Shown in pieces: positions 1 through 10,373 of a stretch of DNA of 64,000 nucleotides (positions within the stretch are counted from its first letter, which is position 1; every line of letters starts with the position of its first letter). Source of the DNA: Burkholderiales bacterium (GTDB taxonomy: Bacteria > Pseudomonadota > Gammaproteobacteria > Burkholderiales > Burkholderiaceae_C). A program made the translations under genes and the position numbers. The notes under the pieces are model-generated. The model saw only the letters and a program-made list of their open reading frames with translations. It had not been told where the DNA came from and did no database searches. The stretch is taken from contig JACRBA010000055.1 in the NCBI GenBank assembly GCA_016213265.1, positions 1 to 64,000 of the forward strand. The letters are read 5' to 3'.

Positions 1-140
1 ACCGGAGTCGCCGCCACTCCACGCTGGGCTACAGCTCGCCGGTTCGGTTCCTGGAGGACTGGATCAGCAAGCATGCTGCTCAGCAGCCCCTGGCGGCATA
101 AGAGCGGCCCGCTGGAAGACGAAATTCGACGGGCACCTCA
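1..140 (+). mobile_element. 3' end of an IS3-family insertion sequence
   Basis: Positions 1-140 look like the right end of an IS3-family element that begins outside the window. The transposase C-terminus ends at 101 and a non-coding tail follows. The tail finishes at about 140 with GGGCACCTCA; read on the other strand this starts TGAGGTGCCC, and IS3-family termini characteristically begin with TG and end with CA. From 141-142 onward the sequence is recognisable HsdR, so the element appears to be inserted in hsdR. The exact boundary is inference, because the left end and the target duplication lie outside the window. Confidence 0.7.
3..101 (+). CDS. IS3-family transposase OrfB, C-terminal fragment (5' end outside window)
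   Basis: The frame opening at the window edge reads RSRRHSTLGYSSPVRF and stops at TAA 99-101. The RRHSxLGxxSP signature is the conserved C-terminal end of the rve-type (DDE) integrase domain of IS3-family OrfB proteins, which catalyses cut-and-circularise transposition. Only the last 32 residues are in the window, so the catalytic DDE residues cannot be seen. It is co-directional with the following hsdR fragment. Confidence 0.75.
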   Translation, partial: RSRRHSTLGYSSPVRFLEDWISKHAAQQPLAA

Positions 141-1488
141 CATGAACGCGCTGGACGAGCACGGCCACGACATCGAGTTCAACTTCAAGGACGCGGAGCA
201 CCCGCTGCAACTGGTGTTCGTCTGCGCGATGTGGCTGACAGGCTTTGACGCGCCGACGGTGAGCACACTCTATCTGGACAAGCCCATGCAGGGCCACACG
301 CTGATGCAGACCATTGCGCGGGCCAACCGCGTGAGCGGTCACGAGATCCTGGGTGTGGCCAAGCGGCACGGCGAGATCGTGGACTACTACAACGTCTTCC
401 GCCGCATGAAGAAGGCGCTGAAAGACTACGCCGCCGGCCCCGCGGACGACGAGCTCCCGGTGCAGGACAAGAGCCAGCTCTTCACGCTGCTCGACGAGGC
501 CATCGAGCAGGGCTTGGCCTACTGCCAGAGCCAGGGTGTACCGCTGCACGAGGCGCTGGACCGCGGCGACGTGTTCACCAAGCTGGGCCAGTTCAACGGC
601 TTTGCTGACACGCTGCTGGCCAGAGACGAGCAGCGAAAGTCCTTCAACGTCTACGAGAACGCCATCTCGTCGCTGTACGAGGCCTGCAAGCCCGAGGTGC
701 TGAACCAAGGAAAAGGCCGAGTGGTGTCAGCCTTCCAGTACCTGCGCGGCGTGATGGACAGCATCGTGGAGCACGCCGACATCGACAGCGCGGTGCAGCG
801 GATCGAGGCGCTGCTGGACGCCAGCGTGGTGGTGGACAACGCCGAGGCCTTCTCGATGAAGGAGTTCGAGGCGCAGTACAAGATCGTGCAGCGCGGCAAG
901 GTCTGGGACCTGAGCAAGGTCAACGTCGACAAGCTGCGCGAGGAGTTCCAGCAGGCGCCGTTCAAGCACATCGAGATCGCGGACCTGCAGGCCTTCCTGC
1001 AGCGCAAGCTGGCCGAGATGCTCGCGCAGAACAGCACGCGGGTGGACTTCCTGCAGCGGCTGCAGAAGGTGATCGACGCCTACAACTCGGGCGCCACCTC
1101 CACCGAGAACTACTACGACGAGCTGACGGCCTACGCCCAGGAGCTGAAGGAAGAGGCTGAGCGGCACATCCGCGAAGGCCTGTCCGAGGACGAACTGGAG
1201 CTGTTCGACCTGCTGAAGAAGGAGTCGCTGACGCAGGATGAAACCCAACGCGTGAAGCTGGCGGCCAAGCACCTGCTCAAGCGTCTGGTCGAAGAGCACC
1301 CCAAGGTGCTGGTGCAGAACTGGCACCAAAGCACGCAGACGCAGAAGCAGGTACGCGCAGAGATCGAGCGTGTACTCGATGCCGACCTGCCAGCGAGTTA
1401 TGACCGTTCGACCTTCAAGCAGAAGTGCGACAACGTGTACGACCTGGTCATGGAATATGCCCTGAGGCAAAGGAAGTGGGCGGCCTGA
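141..1488 (+). pseudogene. hsdR: type I restriction endonuclease HsdR, 3' part, 5' cut off by the IS element
   Basis: This frame encodes the C-terminal portion of HsdR, the DNA-translocating and cleaving subunit of a type I restriction-modification complex. Visible are the end of the second RecA-like motor domain, with FVCAMWLTGFDAP (motif V region) and HTLMQTIARANRV (helicase motif VI), then about 350 residues of the charged helical C-terminal region that docks on HsdM. The nuclease domain and the Walker A/B half of the motor are absent. Immediately upstream lies an IS3-family transposase end rather than HsdR sequence, so the gene is probably split by insertion. The open frame reaches back to an ATG at 73, but 73-140 encodes nothing HsdR-like; the first HsdR-like codon is the ATG at 142. 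The 3' half is undamaged, so the insertion may be recent. If the other half lies intact beyond the IS, the system is restriction-deficient. Confidence 0.8.
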
Positions 1489-1503
1489 CGGTCGCTGACG
1501 CGA

Positions 1504-3387
1504 ATGGCCCTGTTTCCCCAAGGTCTGACGAACGTTGACCAGCGTTGCAACGCCGGGGAACGCCGCGTGCTGCACCAGCTCAAGCGTTGCCTGGGTGACG
1601 ACCACCTGGTGTGGCACAACGTGCCGGTGGGGCCCAAGGCGCGTCAGCCGGATTTCGTGGTGCTGAGCCCTCGCCAAGGTGTGCTGCTGCTGGAGGTGAA
1701 GGACTGGAAACGCACCACCCTGATCGCCGCCACGCGGGACCGGGTGGAGTTGTCTACGGCACGAGGGCCGGTGACCGAGGCGAATCCCCTGCGGCAGGCG
1801 CGCGACTATGCGCTGGAGCTGGTGCAGCAGATGCAGGCGGACCCGCTGCTCGCGCATCGCGAGGGGCCGTTTCGTGGCAAGCTGATCTTTCCCTACGGGT
1901 GGGGCGTGGTGTTCTCTGGCTTGCGCGGGGAGGACGTGGACCCGGTGGAGTTCCATGAGCTGTTCCCCCGGCACCAGTGCCTGTTGCGCGACGACCTGGA
2001 GGAGGACGTCGCCCCCGGCGACTTCGGCGAGCGGTTGTGGGGCATGTTCACGGTGTCCTACCCGCACACGCTGACGCTGCCGCAGCGCGACCGCATCCGG
2101 TGGCATCTGTTTCCGGAGTTGCGGATGCCCACGCAGGCGAGCCTGGCGTGGGACGATGGCCCTGCGCCGGCCGGCGGGCCGGGTTTGCCGGCGCTGCCGG
2201 ACCTGCTGCAGGTGATGGACCTGCAGCAGGAACAGATTGCGCGCACCCTCGGCGAGGGCCACCGGGTCATCCACGGCGTGGCCGGATCGGGCAAGACCAT
2301 GATCCTGGTGTACCGCGCGCAGCACTTGGCCGCGGCGGCACGCCCCGATCGGCCGGTGCTGGTGCTGTGCTTCAACCGCTCGCTGGCCGACCGCATCACG
2401 CACCAACTGCGTGAGCGCGGCGTGGACGAACGCGTGCAGGTGCGTACCTTCCATGGCTGGTGCAAGGACGTGGTGGACAGCTACCAGCTGGAGGTGCCCT
2501 GGGTGCCGGACAAGACAGCCCACTTCCGCCAAGTGGTGGACACGGTGGGTCGGGCGCTGCAGACCGGATTCGTTCCGGGTGGCCAGTACTGTGCCCTGCT
2601 GGTGGACGAGGCGCACGACTTCGAGGACGACTGGCTGCGCATGGCCGTGCAGCTCGTGGACCCGGCCACCAACAGCTTGCTGGTGTTGTACGACGATGCG
2701 CAGTCCATCTACCAGAAGAAGCGGCGCCGGCGCTTCACGATGGCCAGCGTGGGCATCCAGGCCGTCGGGCGCACCAGCGTGCTCAAGCTGAACTACCGCA
2801 ACACCGCGGAAGTGCTGAGCTTGGCGCTGCGTTGTGCGCAGAGCCTGATGGGCGGGGGGAGCGAGGAGGTGGGCGATGCCGACGCCATCCCCTTGGTGCA
2901 GCCGGCGTCGGCCGGCCGGCGCGGTGACGTGCCGGTCTGGCTGGAGGCGCAAACCCCACGAGAAGAGGCCGAGCTCGTGGCGGAACGGGTGGCCGCCTGG
3001 CTGGCGGAGGGATACGGCCCGGCGGATGTGGCGGTGCTGGCGCGTACACGCGCCCAGCTGGCGCCGGTGGAGCAGGCGCTGCGGCGCCGCAAGCTGCCTG
3101 TGCAGGCGATGTCAAGCCGGGCGGTGCGGAGCTTTGATTGGGCGTCGGCCAGCGTCAAGCTCATGACCTTGCACAGCGCCAAGGGACTGGAGTTCCCCGC
3201 TGTGCACCTGGCCGGCCTGCAGATGCTGCCGTTGCCGGACGAATCGATGGAGGACGCGGCCCGGCTGCTCTATGTGGGCATGACGCGCGCCACGCGCGTG
3301 CTGGCCTTGTCCTGCAGTGGCGACTCGCCCGTGGCGCAACAGGTAAGGACAGCGGTGCAGGAGGTGCGCCGCGAATGGGGGCAGTGA
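1504..3387 (+). CDS. NERD-domain UvrD/Rep-like DNA helicase
   Basis: A 627-residue protein combining an N-terminal NERD domain (about residues 15-125, with the nuclease-fold-like DFVVLS...LLEVKDW strand pair) and a superfamily-1 helicase core. Walker A is GVAGSGKT with K264, Walker B is LLVDEAHDF with D368-E369, and the C-terminal half carries MTLHSAKGLEF and LLYVGMTRAT (motifs V and VI). NERD is a nuclease-related domain found fused to helicases and kinases. The gene starts 15 bp after hsdR on the same strand, so it was probably part of the same restriction/defence operon. Its substrate is unknown; a role in DNA processing or defence is inferred from context. No frame damage is visible, so it should still be functional even if hsdR is broken. 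Confidence 0.8.
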   Translation: MALFPQGLTNVDQRCNAGERRVLHQLKRCLGDDHLVWHNVPVGPKARQPDFVVLSPRQGVLLLEVKDWKRTTLIAATRDRVELSTARGPVTEANPLRQARDYALELVQQMQADPLLAHREGPFRGKLIFPYGWGVVFSGLRGEDVDPVEFHELFPRHQCLLRDDLEEDVAPGDFGERLWGMFTVSYPHTLTLPQRDRIRWHLFPELRMPTQASLAWDDGPAPAGGPGLPALPDLLQVMDLQQEQIARTLGEGHRVIHGVAGSGKTMILVYRAQHLAAAARPDRPVLVLCFNRSLADRITHQLRERGVDERVQVRTFHGWCKDVVDSYQLEVPWVPDKTAHFRQVVDTVGRALQTGFVPGGQYCALLVDEAHDFEDDWLRMAVQLVDPATNSLLVLYDDAQSIYQKKRRRRFTMASVGIQAVGRTSVLKLNYRNTAEVLSLALRCAQSLMGGGSEEVGDADAIPLVQPASAGRRGDVPVWLEAQTPREEAELVAERVAAWLAEGYGPADVAVLARTRAQLAPVEQALRRRKLPVQAMSSRAVRSFDWASASVKLMTLHSAKGLEFPAVHLAGLQMLPLPDESMEDAARLLYVGMTRATRVLALSCSGDSPVAQQVRTAVQEVRREWGQ

Positions 3388-3399
3388 GGCGCGAGGCCC

Positions 3400-3801
3400 T
3401 CACTCCCCCTCCGCCCTCACCAACCCCGCCATCTCCTGCGTCCACCCCAGCGCCGACCTGAACCACTTCTGGCGCTGGGGCACGATGGTCTGGCGTTCGT
3501 CCAGGCAGCCGACGCGCAGGCCGTAGGTGGTGGGGTGGTCGGCGTCGTAGGTGTAGAGGGGGGATCCGCAGTCGCGGCAGAAGGCCTGGGCGCGGCGGGA
3601 GCCGCTGTCGCCGACCTTCACGTACACGGCGGGTTCGCCGGCCAGCAGGCGGAAGCTGCCGGGCTGGGCGGGCACGGACACGCGGAAGGCCGTGCCGGTG
3701 AGGCGCTGGCAATCGGTGCAGTGGCACACGGCGGCGCGCTGGGGGTCGACGTGGGCTTCGTAGCGGATGTGGCCGCAGTGGCAGCTGCCGTGGACGTGCA
3801 T
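3400..3801 (-). CDS. GFA-family (glutathione-dependent formaldehyde-activating type) zinc protein
   Basis: A 133-residue protein starting at the ATG at 3801, MHVHGSCHCGHIRYE. It shows the GFA/CENP-V zinc-binding pattern: GSCHCG near the N-terminus, CHCTDCQRLTG around residue 31, and FCRDCGSPLY around residue 85, which together supply the Cys ligands of the two zinc sites. The family is named after a formaldehyde-glutathione activating enzyme, but most members have no proven substrate. It is convergent with the NERD-helicase gene, whose stop lies 12 bp away, and divergent from the export operon that follows. A longer upstream reading is possible but is not needed for the domain. Confidence 0.8.
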   Translation of the reverse strand: MHVHGSCHCGHIRYEAHVDPQRAAVCHCTDCQRLTGTAFRVSVPAQPGSFRLLAGEPAVYVKVGDSGSRRAQAFCRDCGSPLYTYDADHPTTYGLRVGCLDERQTIVPQRQKWFRSALGWTQEMAGLVRAEGE

Positions 3802-3925
3802 GGGGGCTCCTGGGTGGGGGTGGGCCCCATGATGCCGCCGCCTTGACGCGGCCGCTCGGGGGCGCGGCGCCGCGGTGGAACAATGGCCGCATGACGCGCT
3901 CCGCTGATTCGACGACTGAGGGTCC

Positions 3926-5071
3926 ATGTCGCGCCGCCTGCGCCTGACGGTGCTGGCCCTGGGCCTGGTGGCGGTGGTGGCCGGCGGCCTCGCCTGGCGC
4001 GCCGCCGCCGTGCCCGAGGTGCCGGCGGTGGCCGTGCGCAGCGGGCCGCTGGTGCGCAGCCTGCTGTTCACGGCCCGGGTGGCCACGGCCTCGCGGGTGG
4101 AGGTGGGTGCCACACTCACCGGCCGCGTGGAGGCGGTGGCCGTGCGGGAAGGGGACGCCGTGCGCGCCGGGCAGACGCTGGTGGCGCTGGAGCGGGCCGA
4201 GCTGGCCGCCGCGCTGGCCCAGGCGCAGGCCAGCGAGCGGCAGGCGGCCGCCGTGCAGTGCAATGCCGCGGCCGAGCTGGCGCGGGCGCAGGAGTTGGTG
4301 CAGCGCGGGTTCCTGAGCGCCTCGCGCCTGGACGAAGCGCGGCGCGCGGAGGAGGTGGCGTTGGCCCAGGCCGCGCTGGCCCGCTCGGCCGTGCAGGCGG
4401 CGCAGGTGCGCCTGGCGCAGACGGTGGTGGTGGCGCCGGCGCCCGCGCGCGTGCTGGCGCGCCAGGTGGAGCCGGGGCAGATCGTGTCGCCCGGACGGGC
4501 GCTGCTGACGCTGGCGCTCGAGGGCCCGGTGGAACTGGTGGCCCAGGTGGACGAGCGCTACGTGGCCCAGCTGCGGCCCGGCCAGGCGGCGCAGGTGGAG
4601 GCGGATGCCTTCCCGGGCCAGCCCTTCGCCGCCCAGGTGCGGTCGCTGGCGCCGCTGGTGGACGCGCAGCGCGGCTCGCTGGAGGTGAAGCTGGCCGTGC
4701 CGGGTGAGGTGCCGGCCTTCCTGCGCGAGGACATGACGCTCTCGGTGCAGGTCGAAACCGCGCGCCGCGAGCGCACGCGGGTGCTGCCCGCCGCCGCGGT
4801 GTCGGGCCCGCGTGAGGCCGACACGGGCACCGTGCGCGTGGTGCAGGACGGCCGCGTGCACACGCGCCCGGTGCGCCTGGGCCTGCGCACGCTGGACGAG
4901 GTGGAGGTGCTGGACGGCCTGGCCGAAGGCGACACGGTGCTGCTGGCCGAGGGGCCGGCGGACGGCGCGCGTGTGCGGCCAGTCACCGCGGCCTCGGCGC
5001 CGGCGCGCGGCGCCAGTGGCGCCTCGCAGGACAACGCCGGCGGGGCGATGGGCAATGCCTTCGGCCGCTGA
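3926..5071 (+). CDS. periplasmic adaptor (HlyD/MacA-like) of a tripartite ABC exporter
   Basis: A 381-residue membrane-fusion protein. An N-terminal uncleaved anchor or signal (about residues 5-26) is followed by the split lipoyl/barrel-sandwich domain (GRVEAVAVREGDAVRAGQTL near residue 70), an alanine-rich helical hairpin (about 95-170), the second lipoyl half (ARQVEPGQIVSPGRALL) and a beta-barrel/membrane-proximal domain. It should bridge the inner-membrane permease to an outer-membrane channel, which is not encoded here. The permease gene overlaps its 3' end by 17 bp and the ATPase follows, giving a three-gene operon. The cargo cannot be told from sequence; macrolide, lipid and small-molecule efflux are all known for the family. 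Confidence 0.85.
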   Translation: MSRRLRLTVLALGLVAVVAGGLAWRAAAVPEVPAVAVRSGPLVRSLLFTARVATASRVEVGATLTGRVEAVAVREGDAVRAGQTLVALERAELAAALAQAQASERQAAAVQCNAAAELARAQELVQRGFLSASRLDEARRAEEVALAQAALARSAVQAAQVRLAQTVVVAPAPARVLARQVEPGQIVSPGRALLTLALEGPVELVAQVDERYVAQLRPGQAAQVEADAFPGQPFAAQVRSLAPLVDAQRGSLEVKLAVPGEVPAFLREDMTLSVQVETARRERTRVLPAAAVSGPREADTGTVRVVQDGRVHTRPVRLGLRTLDEVEVLDGLAEGDTVLLAEGPADGARVRPVTAASAPARGASGASQDNAGGAMGNAFGR

Positions 5072-6328
5072 GCACGCGCCCGCGCCGCCGCGGCGCAGCG
5101 CCTGGGGCGCCGCCACCCTGGGCTTCGAGCGCCGGCTGGCGCTGCGCTTCCTGCGCGAGGGGCGCATGCAGACGCTGCTCATCATTGTGGGCGTGGCCGC
5201 GGGCGTGGCGGTGGTGGCCTACATCTCGGCGCTCATCACCGGCCTGCAGGCCAACACGCTGGACAAGACCCTGGGCGCGCAGGCGCATGTGACGCTGCAG
5301 GCGCTGGAGGACGAGGTGCGGGCGGTGGCGCCGGCCGCTTCGGGTGTGGCCGAGCTCACCCAGGTGCAGCCACGCGCCCAGCGCCCGCGCACCCTCGCCA
5401 ACTGGCCCGCGCTGCTGCGCCTGCTCGAGGCCGAGCCGGCCGTGGCCGCCGTGTCGCCCACCGTCTCCGGCGCGGGGCTGGCGCGGCGTGGCGAGGCCTC
5501 GCGCGCCATCGCCATCCTGGGCGTGGAGCTGGACCGCCACGACCGCATCGTGCGCCTGCGCGAGAAGGTGGTGGCCGGTGCGCCGCGCCTGGGCCCGGGC
5601 GCGGCGATGATCGGCCGCGAGCTGGCCGACGACCTGGGCGTGCGGGTGGGTGACCGCGTGCTGCTGGTCACCGGCGACCTCAGCGAATCGGTGCGGGTGA
5701 CGGCCCTGCTGGACCTGGGCGTGCGCGACCTGAACCGCCGCTCGGTGTATGTGCCGCTGCGCACGGGGCAGAGCCTGGTGGGCCTGCCCGGCGGCGTGAC
5801 GCACGTGGACATGACGCTGCACGACGTGTGGGCCGCGGGCGAGGTGGCCGCGTCGCTCGCGCGCCGGCTGCCCTACCAGGTGGAGAGCTGGCAGCAGGCC
5901 AATGCGCAGCTGGTGTCGGCGCTCAATGCGCAATCGGTGAGCACCACCATCATCCGCGGCGTGGTGATGGTGGTGGTGGTGCTGGGCATCGCCAGCGTGC
6001 TGGTGGTGTCGGTGGTGCAGAAGCGCCGCGAGATCGGCATCCTGCGCGCCATCGGCGCCACGCGGGGGCAGATGATGCGGGTGTTCCTGCTGCAGGGCGC
6101 GGTGGTGGGGGCGCTCGGCTCGGCGCTGGGCATCGCGCTGGCGGTGGCGCTGATCTGGGCCTTCACGCGCTTCGTGAAGGGCTCGGACGGGCTGCCGCTG
6201 TTCGCCATCACGCTGGCGCCCGCCCTGGCGCTGCGCATCGCCGCGCTGGCCACGGTGTGCGGCGTGGTGGCCGCGGTGGCGCCGGCGCGCCGGGCGGCGG
6301 CGCTGGACCCGGCGCAGGCGATCCGGCT

Positions 6329-6332
<4 letters not shown>
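5055..6332 (+). CDS. MacB/FtsX-type ABC transporter permease
   Basis: A 425-residue inner-membrane protein. The ATG at 5055 overlaps the adaptor stop and puts the first transmembrane helix ([17 protein letters not shown]) near residue 40. About 220 residues of periplasmic MacB-PCD-like domain follow. Three further helices lie in the C-terminal third, with the FtsX-family signature [24 protein letters not shown] on the cytoplasmic loop that contacts the ATPase. This topology belongs to the mechanotransmission type of ABC systems (MacB, LolCE), which drive periplasmic events rather than moving cargo through the membrane. The downstream ATPase starts at GTG within the stop region, so the two are translationally coupled. 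Confidence 0.85.
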
Positions 6333-7086
<754 letters not shown>

Positions 7087-7111
<25 letters not shown>

Positions 7112-9075
7112 AAGGTCACCGGCTCGGCCTTCAGGGCGGCCTTCATCGCCTTCAGCACGGGCTTGCGCATGGCGCCCACCACGTGCATCTCGCAGGGCTT
7201 GCAGTCGAAGCGCAGGGTGAGCACGTCGTCGCCGTGGCGCAGCTGCAGCGGCTCGGCGCGCACGGTGCCCTGCACGCCGGTGACGCCCTTGGCTTGCTTG
7301 GGGCACAGGCTGAGCGACCAGCGCACGCAGTGCCGGGTGATCATCAGGCTCACCTCGCCCAGCGTCTCGTGGCTCTCGTAGGCCGATTCGATGAGCTTCA
7401 CGCCGTGGCGGGCGTAGAAGGCCGCGGCCTGGTGGTTGTACACATTGGCCAGGTAGCTCAGCGTGTCCTCGGGGTAGGGCACGGGCGGCTCCACGGGCTG
7501 CGCGCGCGGCAGGCGCGGCAGCGCACGCGCACGCTCGGCCTCCAGCGCCGCCACGGCGTCGCGGCGCAGGGCGTTCAGCACACCAGCGGGGATGAACCAG
7601 GGCTGCTGCAGCGCCAGGCGCACGCGGCGCGCGCTGAAGATCGTGGCGCCCAGCTTGGCGAGCTGCTCCTTGAGCTGCGCCTCGGCGCGGGCCGCGTCAC
7701 GCGCCGGCTCGTGCGGGTGGGCGATGCGCGCGCTGGCGCGGTGGCCGTCCTCGTCCTTGCAGGCCAGCTCGAAGCCGGGCTGGCCGTCCACCAGCGTCTG
7801 CGCCAGCGTCAGGTCCACCGCGATGCGGCGCTCGGCGCTGGGCTTGGCCAGCAGGCGCTCCCAGGCCATGTCGCGGTTGCGGTGCAGGGCGGCGTCGCGG
7901 CGCAGGTCCTTCAGCTCGGCCACCGGCGTGTTGGGCACCACGCGCCAGCGCGTGCCACCCAGGCGCTCGGCCGTGTTCACCGGCACGCCCTGCAGCTCGC
8001 CCTGGCGGTCCCACCAGGTGAGGGCGTCGCCGTTGTGCAGCGTGATGTCGGCACCGCCCTCGACGAAGGCGGTGTCCACCTCGAAGGCGTCCGCGCCCAC
8101 CGTCAGCACATGGCCCACGGGCAGGCCCACGTGCTTGGGGCTGTCGAAGGCGCCGATGTCCGGGCGCCGGCCGTTGACGAAGTAGTCGGTGCCGCCGCGG
8201 TTGTAGGCCTGCTCGGGCTCGGGCGTGAAGGTGTAGGTGCAGCGGCCGCTGCTGGCGCGGGCCAGCTCGGGGCGGTCGTCCAGCAGGCGGTCGAGCAGCA
8301 GGCGGTAGTGCGCGGTGACGTTCTTCACCGTCGCCATGTCCTTGTAGCGGCCCTCGATCTTGAAGCTGCGGATGCCCGCGTCCACCAGCGCGGCCAGGTT
8401 GGCGCTCTGGTCGTTGTCCTTCAGGCTCAGCACGTGCTTGTCGTGGGCGATGATGCGGCCGGCCGAGTCGCTCACCGTGTAGGGCAGCCGGCACTCCTGG
8501 CTGCAGCTGCCGCGGTTGGCGCTGCGGCCGGTGTGGGCATGGCTGATGAAGCACTGGCCGCTGTAGGCCACGCACAGCGCGCCGTGCACGAAGAACTCCA
8601 GCACGGCATCGGGCGTCTGCGCCGCGATGGCGCGGATCTGGCCCAGGTCCAGCTCGCGCGCCAGGACCATCTGCGAGAAGCCCACGTCCTGCAGGAAGCG
8701 CGCCTTCTCGGGCGTGCGGATGTCGGTCTGCGTGCTGGCGTGCAGCTGGATGGGCGGCAGGTCGAGCTCCAGCAGGCCCATGTCCTGCACGATGAGCGCG
8801 TCCACGCCGGCCTCGAAGCAATCCCAGGCCATGCGGCGGGCGGGCTCGAGCTCGTCGTCGCGCAGGATGGTGTTGAGCGTGACGAAGATGCGCGCGCCGT
8901 AGCGGTGGGCGTGGCGCACCAGGCGGGCGATGTCGGCCAGCTCATTGCCCGCCTTGTCACGCGCGCCGAAGCCGGGCCCGCCGATGTAGACGGCGTCGGC
9001 ACCATGGTTCACCGCCTCGATACCGATGTCGGCGTCGCGGGCGGGGGCGAGCAGTTCAAGGTGGGGGCGCGGCAT
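7087..9075 (-). CDS. rlhA: 23S rRNA 5-hydroxycytidine synthase (U32 family)
   Basis: A 662-residue U32-peptidase-family protein, [21 protein letters not shown]. The length and the extra C-terminal region match RlhA (YdcP, about 650 residues) rather than the shorter tRNA hydroxylase TrhP (YegQ, about 450). RlhA makes 5-hydroxycytidine at C2501 of 23S rRNA (E. coli numbering) using prephenate-dependent chemistry. Conserved features include the GGPGFGAR loop, [12 protein letters not shown], the [17 protein letters not shown] segment and the cysteine pair in [12 protein letters not shown] around residue 190. The gene is convergent with the ABC operon and is followed upstream by a REP-like cluster. 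No cofactor-biosynthesis neighbours are present. The family assignment is secure; the choice of RlhA over a paralogue rests on length. Confidence 0.85.
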
Positions 9076-9096
9076 GGGCGGGAAGTGTAGAGGGGG

Positions 9097-9218
9097 CCTT
9101 CGACAGGCTCAGGCCGTACGGGGGTGCGGGGCGGGCCTTCGACGGGCTCAGGCCGAACGGGGGGAGCGCTTGGGCTGACGGCGCTTCCTTCATCCGTTCG
9201 CCCTGAGCCTGTCGAAGG
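9097..9218. repeat. REP-like intergenic repeat cluster, three copies
   Basis: The gap between rlhA and amrS holds three copies of a 25-bp unit like CCTTCGACGGGCTCAGGCCG followed by AACGG: 9097-9121 (+), 9136-9160 (+) and 9194-9218 (-). Copies 2 and 3 face each other and could form a long stem-loop across about 80 bp; copy 3 directly abuts the amrS stop. This CCTTCGACAGGCTCAGG family is a widely distributed intergenic repeat in Proteobacteria. Here it probably acts as a transcription-end or mRNA-stability element. Confidence 0.75.
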
Positions 9219-9220
9219 GC

Positions 9221-10357
<1,137 letters not shown>

Positions 10358-10373
10358 GGCCACCTCCGTGGGG

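Noticed and set aside
727-2952. Long open frame on the minus strand opposite hsdR and the helicase (741 codons)
   Set aside because: Its translation is His/Arg/Gln-rich low-complexity typical of the antisense of high-GC genes, with no domain and no ribosome site; the plus strand encodes clear HsdR and NERD-helicase.
7183-9090. 635-codon open frame opposite rlhA
   Set aside because: Shadow of a strongly conserved gene on the other strand; composition and lack of motifs give no support.
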